A DNA stretch of 64,000 bases from Hwanghaeella grinnelliae (GTDB lineage: Bacteria; Pseudomonadota; Alphaproteobacteria; UBA8366; Aestuariispiraceae), in assembly GCF_004005845.1 (NCBI RefSeq), contig NZ_SADE01000002.1, forward strand, positions 930,421-994,420, in the 5' to 3' direction. Below are positions 15,908 through 25,747 of the stretch, piece by piece. Every line of letters begins with the position of its first letter. Positions within the stretch are counted from its first letter, which is position 1. A program made the translations under genes and the position numbers. The notes beneath the pieces were generated by a model. That model saw only the letters and a list, made by a program, of their open reading frames with translations. It did no database searches and was not told the origin of the DNA.

Positions 15908-17797
15908 CTAACCGGCGCGCCGTTGTGCCTTTGCCTTTTTGCGGCCGGCCGGCATCTGTGACTCGTCGTCGAAAAGATCCGCGAGCTGCTCCATCATCGT
16001 GCCGCCAAGCTGTTCGACATCCACGATCGTTACAGCACGCCGATAATAGCGCGTCACATCGTGGCCGATGCCGATGGCGACCAATTCAACGGGGGATTGG
16101 GTCTCGATATATTCGATGACGTCCCGCAGATGGCGTTCCAGATAATTGCCGGGATTGACCGACAGTGTGGAGTCGTCAACCGGCGCGCCGTCTGAGATTA
16201 CCATCAGAATGCGGCGTTCCTCCGGCCGGCCGAGCAGCCGGTTATACGCCCAGAGCAATGCCTCGCCGTCGATATTTTCCTTCAGCAAGCCTTCTCGCAG
16301 CATCAGGCCGAGATTCTTGCGGCCCCGGCGATAGGGCAGATCCGCGCCTTTGTAGATGATGTGTCGAAGATCGTTCAGGCGGCCGGGATTGGCGGGTTTG
16401 CCATCCGCGATCCAGGCTTCGCGGGATTGACCGCCCTTCCAGGCACGGGTCGTGAAGCCCAGAATCTCGACCTTTACCGCGCAGCGTTCCAGCGTGCGGG
16501 CCAGGATGTCCGCACTCATCGCCGCGATCGAAATCGGCCGGCCCCGCATGGAACCGGAATTGTCGATCAACAGGGTGACGACCGTATCGCGGAAATCCGT
16601 CTCGCTTTCCTGCTTGAAACTCAACGGGTGCGTCGGATTGGTGACCACGCGGGACAGGCGCCCGGTATCCAGCAACCCTTCTTCAAGATCGAAATGCCAG
16701 GACCTTTGCTGCCGCGCCATCAAACGGCGCTGCAGCCGGTTGGCCAGCTTGCCGATGATGCCCTGCAAATGGGTCAGCTGTTGATCCAGCATGGTGCGCA
16801 GCCGGGTCAATTCCTCCGGATCGCACAACTCGTCGGCCGATACGATCTCGTCGTACCCGGTGGTGAAAGCGCTGTAGAAATCTTCTTTCGGCACGTTGGA
16901 CAGGTCATGTTCCGGCCGCCAGCGCTTGCCCATGTCGCCGGGCTCTTCGCTGCCGCTGGCCGGCATCATTTCGCCGTCCATATCCTCGTCCATCATTTCG
17001 GTGGAGTCGTCGCCTTCACCTTCCATGTCCGAGACGTCGGAGCTTTGTTGAGCCGAACTTTCCTGATCGCCGCTGCCTTCGCCGTCATCCTCGCCCTGGA
17101 CCTGGCTTTCGTCCTGGCTTTCGGATTCTTCGCCTGTTTCCTCACCGCCCTCGGCCTGATCGTCCAGGTCGATATCGATATCCATCATCTGGATCATGCG
17201 GCGGGCGACGTCCGCATAGGCCTGCTGATCGCCGACCTTGCCCTTCAATTCGTCGAGCAGGGATTCGATCTGCGGCTCGATATGGGGTTCCCACAACTCG
17301 TAAACGCGCTGCGCCGAGGGCGGCGGCTCTTCTCCAGTCAGATGTTTCCGCGCCATCAGACGGACGACTTCCGGCATCGCCGCTTCTGTCCGGTCGTTCA
17401 CCCGATGGAAGCCCAGGCGATGATAATGTTCTTCCAGCGCGGCCGCCATGTTCCGACGAACGCCGGCCATATGCTGCCCGCCCACAGCTTCAACGCGGGC
17501 ATCTTCCAGGGCGTTGAACAACATCGGGGCAACGTCGCCGCCGGGCATGTTGCGGGCATGCATCATGTTGTCATGATGACGCTGGCGTACCGCAAGCGTA
17601 TCCGCTTCACCGCGGCAACGGGATACTTCCTCGTCGCTCAGCGCGCGGGACGGGGCGGGAAGACGGGCGCGGTCGCCCGCCATCATCGCGGCGTCCGTTC
17701 CATAGACGACGTCCACCTCGCCTTCTTCCGCGATGGCCCGGAAGGCCGCCGCATTGGCGCGCTTGAACTCTTCAAGAATGTCGTTCTGGTCCGCCAT
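15908..17797 (-). CDS. cobT: Aerobic cobaltochelatase subunit CobT
   Basis: 629 residues, the usual CobT length. There is a helical N-terminal region, a long acidic low-complexity region (about residues 215-290, rich in Glu, Asp, Ser and Gln), and a C-terminal von Willebrand A domain with a MIDAS motif DNSGSMRG near residue 410. With CobS it forms the AAA/VWA module that, together with CobN, inserts cobalt into hydrogenobyrinic acid a,c-diamide using ATP. It lies 70 bases downstream of cobS on the same strand. Confidence 0.96.
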   Translation of the reverse strand: MADQNDILEEFKRANAAAFRAIAEEGEVDVVYGTDAAMMAGDRARLPAPSRALSDEEVSRCRGEADTLAVRQRHHDNMMHARNMPGGDVAPMLFNALEDARVEAVGGQHMAGVRRNMAAALEEHYHRLGFHRVNDRTEAAMPEVVRLMARKHLTGEEPPPSAQRVYELWEPHIEPQIESLLDELKGKVGDQQAYADVARRMIQMMDIDIDLDDQAEGGEETGEESESQDESQVQGEDDGEGSGDQESSAQQSSDVSDMEGEGDDSTEMMDEDMDGEMMPASGSEEPGDMGKRWRPEHDLSNVPKEDFYSAFTTGYDEIVSADELCDPEELTRLRTMLDQQLTHLQGIIGKLANRLQRRLMARQQRSWHFDLEEGLLDTGRLSRVVTNPTHPLSFKQESETDFRDTVVTLLIDNSGSMRGRPISIAAMSADILARTLERCAVKVEILGFTTRAWKGGQSREAWIADGKPANPGRLNDLRHIIYKGADLPYRRGRKNLGLMLREGLLKENIDGEALLWAYNRLLGRPEERRILMVISDGAPVDDSTLSVNPGNYLERHLRDVIEYIETQSPVELVAIGIGHDVTRYYRRAVTIVDVEQLGGTMMEQLADLFDDESQMPAGRKKAKAQRRAG

Positions 17798-17867
17798 CGG
17801 GTCCGTCTGTTTCTGATTGGGCGCGTTGCCTTAGACTTCCGCCCGGCCCGGTGAGGGCCGGTGGAAA

Positions 17868-18869
17868 CTAGGCAACCCGTGCTGCCAGGGCCGAATCCGG
17901 CAGGTCTTCGCCGAAGCAGCGTTGGTAATATTCAGCAACGATGGGCCGTTCCGTCTCGTCGCATTTGTTCAGGAAGGTCAACCGGAAGGCAAAGCCGAGT
18001 TCACCGAAGATCTCAGCGTTTTCCGCCCAGGTGATCACCGTCCGTGGGCTCATCACCGTGGAAATATCGCCACTGATGAAGCCGTTGCGGGTCATATCCG
18101 CCAATTGCACCATGGCGTTCATTTTCTCGCGCCCTTCGTTGGTGTTGTAGGACTTCACCTTGGAAATGACGATATCGACTTCTTCGTCATGCGGCAGATA
18201 GTTCAACGTGGTCACCAGCGACCAACGGTCCATCTGGCCCTGGTTGATCTGCTGCGTGCCATGATACAGGCCTGTCGTATCGCCCAGGCCGACCGTGTTG
18301 GCGGTCGAGAACAGGCGGAAATATTTGTGCGGGCGGATCACCTTGCTTTGGTCCAGCAGGGTCAATTTGCCCTCGCGTTCCAGGATGCGCTGAATCACGA
18401 ACATGACGTCCGGCCGGCCGGCGTCGTACTCGTCGAAGCAAAGCGCGACCGGGCTCTGCAATGCCCAGGGAATGATGCCTTCGCGGAATTCGGTGACCTG
18501 AACGCCGTCGCGCAGGACGATTGCGTCCTTACCGACCAGGTCGATACGGCTGATATGGCTGTCCAGGTTGACGCGGATGCAGGGCCAGTTCAGGCGCGCG
18601 GCCACTTGTTCGATATGCGTCGATTTACCGGTGCCGTGGTAACCCTGAACCATGACGCGCCGGTCGAAGGCGAACCCGGCCAGGATGGCCAAGGTTGTGT
18701 CATGGTCGAACAGGTAGTCCGGGTCCAGATCGGGGACATGCTCTGACCTTTCGGAGAAGCCCGGTACTTTCATATCGATATCAAGGCCGAATACGTCGCG
18801 GACGGAAACATCGATATCCGGCGCGTCTAAGGGGTGGCCATGTTCATTTTCGTGCGTTTTCGCGGTCAT
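17868..18869 (-). CDS. cobS: Aerobic cobaltochelatase subunit CobS
   Basis: 333 residues from ATG 18869, chosen because CobS proteins are about 330 long and the start reads [10 protein letters not shown]. It is an AAA+ ATPase of the MoxR-like group with Walker [10 protein letters not shown] near residue 76, Walker [12 protein letters not shown] near 140, and sensor [14 protein letters not shown]. It forms hexamers that dock with CobT and drive CobN in late cobalt insertion of the aerobic B12 pathway. It sits between the J-domain gene and cobT in an apparent operon. Confidence 0.96.
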   Translation of the reverse strand: MTAKTHENEHGHPLDAPDIDVSVRDVFGLDIDMKVPGFSERSEHVPDLDPDYLFDHDTTLAILAGFAFDRRVMVQGYHGTGKSTHIEQVAARLNWPCIRVNLDSHISRIDLVGKDAIVLRDGVQVTEFREGIIPWALQSPVALCFDEYDAGRPDVMFVIQRILEREGKLTLLDQSKVIRPHKYFRLFSTANTVGLGDTTGLYHGTQQINQGQMDRWSLVTTLNYLPHDEEVDIVISKVKSYNTNEGREKMNAMVQLADMTRNGFISGDISTVMSPRTVITWAENAEIFGELGFAFRLTFLNKCDETERPIVAEYYQRCFGEDLPDSALAARVA

Positions 18870-18957
18870 CAGGGGTGCCCCGGCTCTGTTTTTACCTGTC
18901 GGCGCCGAGCGCCGAACAGCTCTCTCCATTCAGTCTCAATTGGAAGGGAAGTTCCGG

Positions 18958-19545
18958 TCAGGAGTTTGGGATCGCGACCTTCTTAAGGGCCGCATAAGCC
19001 GCGTTGATTTCCTTCAGCCGTTCTTCCGCGTCCTTGTCGCCCCCATTCAGGTCCGGGTGCAGACGCTTCGCCAATTCCTTATAGCGCGCCTTAAGGGCGG
19101 TCAAGGATACCGGCGGTTTCAGTTGCAGCAGACGGTAGTGCTTTCCGTCCGGTCCGCGCATTGCTTGTTTCTGGGCCTGCTCGCGGCGATATCGTTCGGC
19201 CGCTTCCGCGCCGGCGCTGAAAACGCCCAACGGGTCGTCGAAACCGCGCGAGGCGTTGAGGTCGCGCGCACCCATCATGCCTAAAGGCCACGTCGGGCGG
19301 TCCCAGACGACATCGTTCCGAATGGCGGAATCGACTTCATCCTGGCTCATGCCGGCGCAGAAGTTCCAGGCGGCGTTGTATTCGCGTACATGATTGAGAC
19401 AGAACCAATAATAGTCGCGCAAGGACTGCGGGGATTTCGGCGCCCGATGTTCGCCGCCAAGCGCGCAATCGGGGTGATCGCACACCCGAATACCGGCGCC
19501 CGTGTCCGCCGTTTCCTTGCGCATATGGTCTGCCGTTTCCCTCAT
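18958..19545 (-). CDS. J-domain co-chaperone next to cobS
   Basis: 195 residues. The J domain is C-terminal (about 133-190), with HYRLLQL, the HPD motif in KRLHPDLNGGD, and INAAYAAL. The N-terminal part holds an aromatic segment (RDYYWFCLNHVREYN) and a few cysteines. From memory, such J-proteins are common immediately upstream of cobS in alphaproteobacteria, though their client is not established; assistance to chelatase assembly is plausible. It is 88 bases upstream of cobS and divergent from bolA. Confidence 0.88.
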   Translation of the reverse strand: MRETADHMRKETADTGAGIRVCDHPDCALGGEHRAPKSPQSLRDYYWFCLNHVREYNAAWNFCAGMSQDEVDSAIRNDVVWDRPTWPLGMMGARDLNASRGFDDPLGVFSAGAEAAERYRREQAQKQAMRGPDGKHYRLLQLKPPVSLTALKARYKELAKRLHPDLNGGDKDAEERLKEINAAYAALKKVAIPNS

Positions 19546-19714
19546 TGTCTAAGTATGGGTTTGCGTCCCAATACGGGCAAGCGCGATCCAAGCCAAAAGT
19601 GTATTTTCGGGGGATATGCGATTTTAAGGAATGAGTTCATTGACCCATCGGCAAGGCGCGCGCAGATAATTCAGAGAAAGAAATCGGGTTGCAGTAAATC
19701 GTCAGGAGATCATC

Positions 19715-19999
19715 GTGAGCGTTGAGGACACTATCCGCCGGAAATTGACCGAGGCATTCCAACCCGAAAGGCTGGATGTGGAAAACGAGTCCCATCTGCA
19801 TCACGGTCATCATGGGTCCCCGCAAACCGGCGAATCCCACTTTCGGGTGCTTGTCGCAGCGGATGCCTTCGACGGCGTCAACCGCGTTGAACGGCAACGC
19901 AAGATTTATGCGGTCCTGGCGGAAGAACTGGACGGGCCGGTCCATGCCTTGGCCTTGACGGCATTGACCCCGGCGGAAGCGGTACGCCGGAACCTTTAG
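19715..19999 (+). CDS. bolA: BolA family protein
   Basis: 94 residues starting at a GTG with AGGAG seven bases upstream. It has the BolA class II KH-like fold: N-terminal helix, LDVENESHLHHGHHG, SHFRVLVAADAF, then RVERQRKIYAVLAEEL. The conserved histidines (HLHHGHH) and the absence of a cysteine in the loop suggest partnership with a monothiol glutaredoxin in binding a [2Fe-2S] cluster, or a regulatory role. It is monocistronic and divergent from the J-domain gene. Confidence 0.93.
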   Translation: MSVEDTIRRKLTEAFQPERLDVENESHLHHGHHGSPQTGESHFRVLVAADAFDGVNRVERQRKIYAVLAEELDGPVHALALTALTPAEAVRRNL

Positions 20000-20011
20000 C
20001 CGCGTCTTCCT

Positions 20012-20500
20012 TCACGGGCTTTCGCCCTCTGCATCGTGCCCGCGTGTCTGTGCCAGGAACCCCTGAAGCAGGTCATGCAGTTCCGTCGTGTCGTTCGGCC
20101 CCAGGATTCCCCTTACCCGGGTTTCCGCCTCGCGCCAGGCTGGAAAGACTGCCTGGAGCAAGGATTTGCCTTCGTCCGTCACGGTCAGTTTGCGCCGGCG
20201 GCCGGAGGCGGCCGACTCCGTCGCGATCAGGCCGCGTTTCTGCAGGGGCCCAAGATTGCGGCTCAAAGTCGTACGGTCGGTCTCCAGCAAGTCGGCCAGG
20301 TCAGTAATGCTGATGCCGGGCCGGTTGATCAGGTTCACCAGAAGGGAATATTGCGTCAATTTCAGGTCGAAGGGCCGAAGGGCGTCATCATAGATCTGCG
20401 TCATCCGGCGCATCGCCCGCCTCAACAGCGCGCCGGTACAGGCCGGTGAATTGCGGCCGGGCAGAAGGTCGGGCAATGGGGTGGACTCGGGTTTCGGCAT
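20012..20500 (-). CDS. MarR-family transcriptional regulator
   Basis: 162 residues from ATG 20500. Winged helix-turn-helix in the middle: YSLLVNLINRPGISITDLADLL then DRTTLSRNLGPLQKRGLI, followed by the wing SGRRRKLTVTDEGKSLL. Helices at both ends form the dimer. It is divergent from the MFS transporter gene, and a perfect 16-base palindrome lies between the two. It probably represses the transporter, and itself, until a small molecule binds. Confidence 0.92.
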   Translation of the reverse strand: MPKPESTPLPDLLPGRNSPACTGALLRRAMRRMTQIYDDALRPFDLKLTQYSLLVNLINRPGISITDLADLLETDRTTLSRNLGPLQKRGLIATESAASGRRRKLTVTDEGKSLLQAVFPAWREAETRVRGILGPNDTTELHDLLQGFLAQTRGHDAEGESP

Positions 20501-20615
20501 GAATTGGCCCTGGCTTTGACCGGACTCTATCGGTCGTATCGTGTCATTAAGTCCCGTGCGGATAAGATTCCATTTCCCCGCAGGAACACGGTTCCGTCTT
20601 GCTAGCAATATTGTA

Positions 20616-20631
20616 ACGTGTATATACACGT
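20616..20631. promoter_or_regulatory. Palindrome ACGTGTATATACACGT, likely MarR operator
   Basis: The perfect 16-base palindrome sits in the marR-MFS divergent gap, 116 bases from the marR start and 57 bases from the MFS start. Size and symmetry match MarR-family operators. Confidence 0.65.
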
Positions 20632-20687
20632 AACTTCAAGCTTGGCCCCGATCGATGGGGAGCAGGCGGGTTTCGGAGGATGCGCAG

Positions 20688-21920
20688 ATGGCGGAAATCA
20701 ACGCAACGGACAGCATGGGCTGGCGGACACCCACAATGGTGATCGTGGCCGGGTGTGTCATCGCCGTCTTGGGGTTTGGTGTGCGTTCCACCTTCGGCCT
20801 GTTCCTGGACCCAATGACCGAAGCGCGCGGATGGGATACGGAAACCTTCGCGCTGGCCATGGCGATCCAGAATCTGCTGTGGGGGGTAGGGGCCTTCGCG
20901 GCCGGCGCCTTGGCGGACCGGTTCGGCCCAGTAAAGGTCATCGTCTTCGGGGCGTTGGCCTATGCATCCGGAATCTACGGTATGACGATCGCGGAAAGCA
21001 GCCTCATGCTGCATCTGACCGGCGGGATCCTCACCGGTATCGGGGTCGCCTTCACCGGGTTCGCCCTTGTCATGGCCGCCATGGCGAAGGTGGTCGGCCC
21101 GGAGAAACGCTCGTTGATTCTCGGCCTTGGCACCGCGGCGGGGTCGTTCGGGCAGGTCGTCTTCACGCCCATGGGGCAAGCCTTCATCGAAATTTACGGC
21201 TGGTCGAATGCGCTGCTGTTGCTGGCCGGTTGCGCAATGGTCGTCCTGCCACTCGCCTTCATTCTGCCGAACAATCCAGGCGTGAATACGGACACGTCGA
21301 ACACCCTCACCATGGGGCAGGCGCTGCAGGAAGCCTTGAACCACAGGGGGTTTGTTCTGCTGACGATCGGATTTTTCGTGTGCGGGTTTCATGTCGCGTT
21401 CATTGCCGTTCACTTTCCCAAATACGTTAAGGAATTGGGCCTGGACCCCAGCATCGGTGCGCTCGCACTGTCCCTGGTCGGGCTGTTCAATATCGCCGGA
21501 TCTTTCATGAGTGGGATGTTCGGCCAGCGTTGGAGCAAGCGGATCGGCCTCAGCGGCATTTACTTCCTGCGTGCCATTGCGATCTTTCTTTTGATGATCG
21601 CGCCGAAGACCGAGTTGACGATCTTCCTGTTTGCAGGGGCGATGGGGATTTTGTGGTTGTCGACGGTGCCGCTAACCTCGGGGCTTGTCGCTCAGGTCTT
21701 CGGTGTGCGGTACATGGCAAGCTTGTTCGGGATCGTGTTCCTTGGCCATCAGCTGGGTAGCTTCTTGGGCATTTGGCTGGGCGGCTACCTGTTCGACAAA
21801 TACGGTTCTTATGATGCGGTCTGGTGGGCCGGTGTCGCCTTGGGTCTGATGGCCGCCGTCGTTCATCTGCCGATCGACGAGCGTCCGGTCATGCGGGCAC
21901 CATCAACTGCGGGGGACTGA
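20688..21920 (+). CDS. Major facilitator superfamily transporter
   Basis: 410 residues from ATG 20688, chosen for the GGAGGA seven bases upstream. About 12 hydrophobic segments are present, with the MFS motif A-like ADRFGPVKV between helices 2 and 3. The start of the first helix (FGVRSTFGLFLDPM) resembles the oxalate/formate antiporter and monocarboxylate-type group. It is controlled by the divergent MarR protein if the palindrome is its operator. Substrate unknown; an organic acid or drug is possible. Confidence 0.9.
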   Translation: MAEINATDSMGWRTPTMVIVAGCVIAVLGFGVRSTFGLFLDPMTEARGWDTETFALAMAIQNLLWGVGAFAAGALADRFGPVKVIVFGALAYASGIYGMTIAESSLMLHLTGGILTGIGVAFTGFALVMAAMAKVVGPEKRSLILGLGTAAGSFGQVVFTPMGQAFIEIYGWSNALLLLAGCAMVVLPLAFILPNNPGVNTDTSNTLTMGQALQEALNHRGFVLLTIGFFVCGFHVAFIAVHFPKYVKELGLDPSIGALALSLVGLFNIAGSFMSGMFGQRWSKRIGLSGIYFLRAIAIFLLMIAPKTELTIFLFAGAMGILWLSTVPLTSGLVAQVFGVRYMASLFGIVFLGHQLGSFLGIWLGGYLFDKYGSYDAVWWAGVALGLMAAVVHLPIDERPVMRAPSTAGD

Positions 21921-21972
21921 GCGGATTTCGACTGCCCTGGATCAGGCGCCGGATTTTAATCGAGAGGCTGAA

Positions 21973-22590
21973 TCAGATGTCCAGGCGAAAGCGGCTCAAT
22001 TCTTTGAACAGCGCCTTTCGTGGGGCCGATGTCTTCAACATCACCGGTTGGTCATTGGATCCGGCGGTTAAAGCGGATGTCAGTGTGAAATTGGTGTGGG
22101 AGCCGAAGGTCTGACAACAGAAGAACATGTCGATTGCATCGCCTTTTTTGGACATGGGCGCGACCAAACGGTTGGTCTTTTGGACATCGTTGCCGGCCTG
22201 CGTTGCCACTTGGGAATACATGCATGAACCATGGTTGCGGATGTCTTCCAGCATGCCGCGAAGGTAGTCGTTGTATTCCTGGTTACTGGACAGGTTCTCG
22301 ACGAAATCGCCGGTGACGTCCCGGCCGACATATTCGCGTAAGCCCGTTCCGACCAAGCGGTAGCGATATCGGTCTTCGGAAACCTCTATCAGGCAAATCC
22401 AGGGAAGAATGCCCGGTGGCATTGCGCCCGGGTCCAAATCGGCGCGAAGCGGGAACTCACGGTCGCCGCGAATGAGGCTCCAATAAGTAGCAGCCAGCAG
22501 CAGCTTATCGTCGTCCAAGACGTCCATGCCGCCGGTCGGGTCCCCTGTTGGGTCCAATGCCACCGCTGCCGCCTCCCGATAGCCTAGCAA
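21973..22590 (-). CDS. PAS_5-type PAS-domain protein
   Basis: 205 residues. The start is a TTG with GGAGGA nine bases upstream; an internal ATG 21 codons later lacks such a site. The core YWSLIRGDREFPLRADLDPGAMP followed by YRYRLVGTGL and GRDVTGDF is the PAS_5 pattern common in Rhodospirillales, single-domain and with no output domain. The ligand and partner are unknown. Two other genes in this window (55056-55523 and 60839-61774) show a more distant version of the same pattern. Confidence 0.8.
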   Translation of the reverse strand: MLGYREAAAVALDPTGDPTGGMDVLDDDKLLLAATYWSLIRGDREFPLRADLDPGAMPPGILPWICLIEVSEDRYRYRLVGTGLREYVGRDVTGDFVENLSSNQEYNDYLRGMLEDIRNHGSCMYSQVATQAGNDVQKTNRLVAPMSKKGDAIDMFFCCQTFGSHTNFTLTSALTAGSNDQPVMLKTSAPRKALFKELSRFRLDI

Positions 22591-22814
22591 GAAAGAATTC
22601 CTCCATCATTTTTGTGCTCAGCAGCGCCAAGCGCCGACGAGCACGGGTCGATCTTATGAACCGATTGGTTAATGATTAGTGAAAGGCGAAAAACGACTAT
22701 AGTGGTGGTATGCCGGTCGTCTGCGCCTTGCCTGAGGGCGGTATCAACCTATGTCGATTCAGCGTCCAGGCCTATCTCACGGCCATCGGCGTTTACGGAC
22801 TGGGAGATAAAGCC

Positions 22815-23804
22815 ATGCATAGCAATTTTATGAGAAAAACTGGTTTTTCGAGCGTCTTGGCCGCTGCCGCGATGGCAGGGCTGTGTCTGGCCGGGACCGC
22901 GCAAGCGCAAACAGTCAAAGTCACACCGCTTGGCAGTCACGATGGCGAATTTTGTCTGTTCGACCGCGCCATGCTGTTGGAAGACCCTGATGGTACGCGC
23001 ATTCTCTACGATGCCGGCCGGACCGTGGCGGGCGCTGATGACGCACGGCTGGGTAAGGTCGATGCCTTGCTGGTCAGCCACATGCATGGCGACCATGTGG
23101 GCGACCGCCACATCCCGGGTACCGGAACCGGCGCATGCAACAAACCCGATGTCTCCACGGCGGTGCTTCCCGACACCAACACGGTCAATATCGCCTTGGC
23201 GAAGGACGCGGCGATTGTGACAGGCAGCGAAATGCCGAAGTTCTTCGCTGGAAAGCTGAAGAGCTTGGGTGGTGATCCGAAGAAATCACAGCTTGTCCGT
23301 TTTGGCGCATCCCGCAAGATCGGTGGGGTCACGATCACTACTGTCCCGGCGGTCCATTCGAACGGCATTGCCGGAGGTATGATCGGGGGTACGTTGGGTG
23401 ACCTTCTAAACGGTGCCGGTCTAACCGCCTATGCCGGCCCGCCGACAGGTTACGTGCTGACATTCAGCAACGGCCTTGTCGCTTATCTTTCGGGCGATAC
23501 GGGTGTGACGGCTGAGCAAAAGACAGTTGTCGGCGACCAATATGGCGCGGAACTTGTCGTTATGAATATCGGCGACACCTACACGACCGGCCCGACCGAA
23601 GCAGCCTTTGTGGTCAATGACTTGATCAAGCCGGCTTCCGTCATCCCGAGCCATGCGAATGAGCAGGCGACGGAAGGCGGCGCCGTCGTCGCGGGCAGTC
23701 GAACCGATCAGTTCATGAAGGCGGTAACGGTTCCAGCCCATTTACCACTTAGCGGTAGAACTATGGAGTTCGATGGTGACGGGGCATGCGTCACGGGGTG
23801 CTGA
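22815..23804 (+). CDS. Secreted metallo-beta-lactamase-fold hydrolase
   Basis: 329 residues from ATG 22815 (GGGAG ten bases upstream). A signal peptide covers about residues 1-33, ending AGTAQA. The zinc motif SHMHGDHVGD appears near residue 90, a second histidine in TTVPAVHSNG near 180 and an aspartate in YLSGDTGVT near 230. It has the MBL fold typical of UlaG-like or lactonase-like enzymes. Periplasmic; substrate unknown. It converges on the dioxygenase gene through a two-way terminator. Confidence 0.87.
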   Translation: MHSNFMRKTGFSSVLAAAAMAGLCLAGTAQAQTVKVTPLGSHDGEFCLFDRAMLLEDPDGTRILYDAGRTVAGADDARLGKVDALLVSHMHGDHVGDRHIPGTGTGACNKPDVSTAVLPDTNTVNIALAKDAAIVTGSEMPKFFAGKLKSLGGDPKKSQLVRFGASRKIGGVTITTVPAVHSNGIAGGMIGGTLGDLLNGAGLTAYAGPPTGYVLTFSNGLVAYLSGDTGVTAEQKTVVGDQYGAELVVMNIGDTYTTGPTEAAFVVNDLIKPASVIPSHANEQATEGGAVVAGSRTDQFMKAVTVPAHLPLSGRTMEFDGDGACVTGC

Positions 23805-23840
23805 TCTTGTAAGCGCAATCGTATTCGGAATTGAAACGGA

Positions 23841-23880
23841 AAATCCGGTGAGGAAAAAACCTCCACCGGATTTTTCGTTT
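23841..23880. terminator. Bidirectional terminator between the MBL hydrolase and dioxygenase genes
   Basis: A 10-bp stem AAATCCGGTG/CACCGGATTT (23841-23850 and 23864-23873) extends with AGG/CCT across a one-base bulge. T-runs follow on both strands. It sits midway between two convergent genes. Confidence 0.8.
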
Positions 23881-23909
23881 CCGGATGACAATGACCGGCA
23901 GAGCGCAGC

Positions 23910-24893
23910 CTAGGCCATCGCGACGATGACGCGGCGAGGGCCGGTGAATGGTTTGCGCCCATGCATTGCCAGGATATTGTCGATGACCATGACGTCGCCC
24001 GCCTGCCACGGGAACAGGACCTCACATTGTTTTGAGACGTCGCGGATACATTGCAGGTCGGCAATGTCGATTTCGCTGCCGTCTCCATAGACCACATGAT
24101 TGCCCAGGCTTGCCTCGCCGGATGTTTCAGGATTGAAGCGCGGGTCTTCCTTGGCGCCAAATGAAACCTTCACGCTGTCAAACCCGCGATGCCATTGGTC
24201 CGCCTGATTGTGCCAACACTTTTCCCCGGTCACCGGATGTTCCAAAACGGCGTCGTGCGTGGCGCGCGTTCTCAACCCAAAAGACGTCCATTCGAATTCC
24301 ATTCCGGAATCGGTCAAATACCGTTCAACCGCATGCCGGTCAGCGGTCTCGAAAGTTTCCTGCCAGCTCTTGCCAATTCCGGTTTCGCCGTCGGCGTCCC
24401 ATAAATGCTGAAGGTAGGTAATACCTCGATTTTCAAAGCGGCTCCGTATGTCCTGCGGCAGGGTTTCATAGATTCTCCGGCCATCCGCGATTTGTGTTTC
24501 GCCCCCGGTCAGCGCCGGCAATAGGCATCCGAAGAAGACGCGGTCCGGCGACCACCCGGCATAGGATAACTCGTTATGAAGCAGCACCTCCAGATGAGCG
24601 GGATATTCCGTTGAGGTATAAACTTGGTCGGCGACGCCGGTGCGCGGGGAATCGCCGCCCTTATAGTTCCGAAGGTCCGGCCGAATGGCATGGCAGAAAT
24701 TACGGAAATCTTCCGGCGTGACGATCTCAAAGCCTCGGATCAAGACAACACCGGCTTGACCGGTCAGGGCATCGATCTCGGATGCATGCGTGTGGGCCCA
24801 ATCCCGTGCCGCCGTGGCGGAACGATCGCCGATTGCGCTGATCGCGGGGACGACCGGGATGGCTTTTCCGTCTAGAAGCGGCGTGCTCTGCAT
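23910..24893 (-). CDS. TauD/TfdA-family dioxygenase (SyrP-like)
   Basis: 327 residues from ATG 24893, preferred because GAGG lies five bases upstream. An ATG at 24947 has its GAGG directly abutting. It is an Fe(II)/2-oxoglutarate dioxygenase with metal ligands in HNELSYAGW (H-x-E type) and the distal histidine in AMHGRKPFTGPRR, whose Arg binds 2-oxoglutarate. The H-x-E form and length resemble SyrP-like hydroxylases of amino acid-derived substrates. Substrate unknown; no biosynthetic cluster surrounds it. Confidence 0.87.
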   Translation of the reverse strand: MQSTPLLDGKAIPVVPAISAIGDRSATAARDWAHTHASEIDALTGQAGVVLIRGFEIVTPEDFRNFCHAIRPDLRNYKGGDSPRTGVADQVYTSTEYPAHLEVLLHNELSYAGWSPDRVFFGCLLPALTGGETQIADGRRIYETLPQDIRSRFENRGITYLQHLWDADGETGIGKSWQETFETADRHAVERYLTDSGMEFEWTSFGLRTRATHDAVLEHPVTGEKCWHNQADQWHRGFDSVKVSFGAKEDPRFNPETSGEASLGNHVVYGDGSEIDIADLQCIRDVSKQCEVLFPWQAGDVMVIDNILAMHGRKPFTGPRRVIVAMA

Positions 24894-25005
24894 GTGATCC
24901 TCATCTTTACACAAATCTTCAAAATAGCGCAGGTTATCTATCGCCATCCTCGCAGGGTAGAGCAGCCGCGGTTCGTTTCACAATATCGGATTGGACAAGC
25001 TGCTA

Positions 25006-25626
25006 TCAGGTAATCGGCAGCATGACATGGTCGCGATAGGCTTGGCGGCTGGTAAGCCGGCCGTACCAAGCTTCCAGGTTCGGCATGCTGGGCCGGTCTT
25101 TGACCAGCTCCATGAAGCGATAGGCCATGGCGCCGGCCGGAATGTCACCGATCGTAAGACTGTCGCCCAGCACGAAGTCTTTGCCGGCAAGCCATTTGTC
25201 CAGCATCGCGTAAAGAGCCTGTGAGGTTTGTGCCGCCGCACCGATGGCAGCCATGTCCCGCTCGGCTTCAGGTGTGCGCACCAATCCCCAAAAGACAGTG
25301 GTCATCGGACCGGCCAGGCTGGTCTTCTTCCAGTCCATCCACATATCCGCTTTTGCCCGATCGGCGGGATCTTCCGGCCAAAGCGATCCAGCGCCGTACT
25401 TGGCGGCGAGATATCGGGCACAGGCATTGGATTCCCAAATCGTCAGGTCGCCATCCTGTAGGGTCGGAATCCGCCCGTTCGGGTTCATCGCCAGGTATTC
25501 AGGCGTGTCCAAACCGCCGAATGGCCCACCAACATCTTTCCTGTCTACTTCAAGGCCCAATTCGGCCGCGGTCCACATTACAATTTGAACATTGATCGAA
25601 TTGGGACGTCCCCACACCGTCAGCAT
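25006..25626 (-). CDS. Glutathione S-transferase family protein
   Basis: 206 residues with GGGAGA six bases before the ATG. The N-terminal thioredoxin-like domain has the GST start (VWGRPNSINVQIVMW), the cis-proline stretch NPNGRIPTLQD, and ESNACARYLA. The C-terminal helical domain has GDSLTIGDIPAG. The likely activating residue is Ser9 or Asn10 (theta/beta-like). Soluble; probable detoxification or dehalogenation-type thiol transfer, substrate unknown. Confidence 0.9.
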   Translation of the reverse strand: MLTVWGRPNSINVQIVMWTAAELGLEVDRKDVGGPFGGLDTPEYLAMNPNGRIPTLQDGDLTIWESNACARYLAAKYGAGSLWPEDPADRAKADMWMDWKKTSLAGPMTTVFWGLVRTPEAERDMAAIGAAAQTSQALYAMLDKWLAGKDFVLGDSLTIGDIPAGAMAYRFMELVKDRPSMPNLEAWYGRLTSRQAYRDHVMLPIT

Positions 25627-25747
25627 TTTGCTCTCCCTTGAATTATCCCCGCGAAGACCTCGGCCGCCTGGATCCGGACGGGTCCGGTACAGGGCCAGCG
25701 GATAGTTGGCGCATTCGTCCTTTCAGTCTACTCGGGACTGCGTCCGC

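Noticed and set aside
16361-17854. Plus-strand open frame of 497 codons opposite cobT
   Set aside because: It lies entirely antisense to a full-length, motif-complete CobT and has no recognisable domain.
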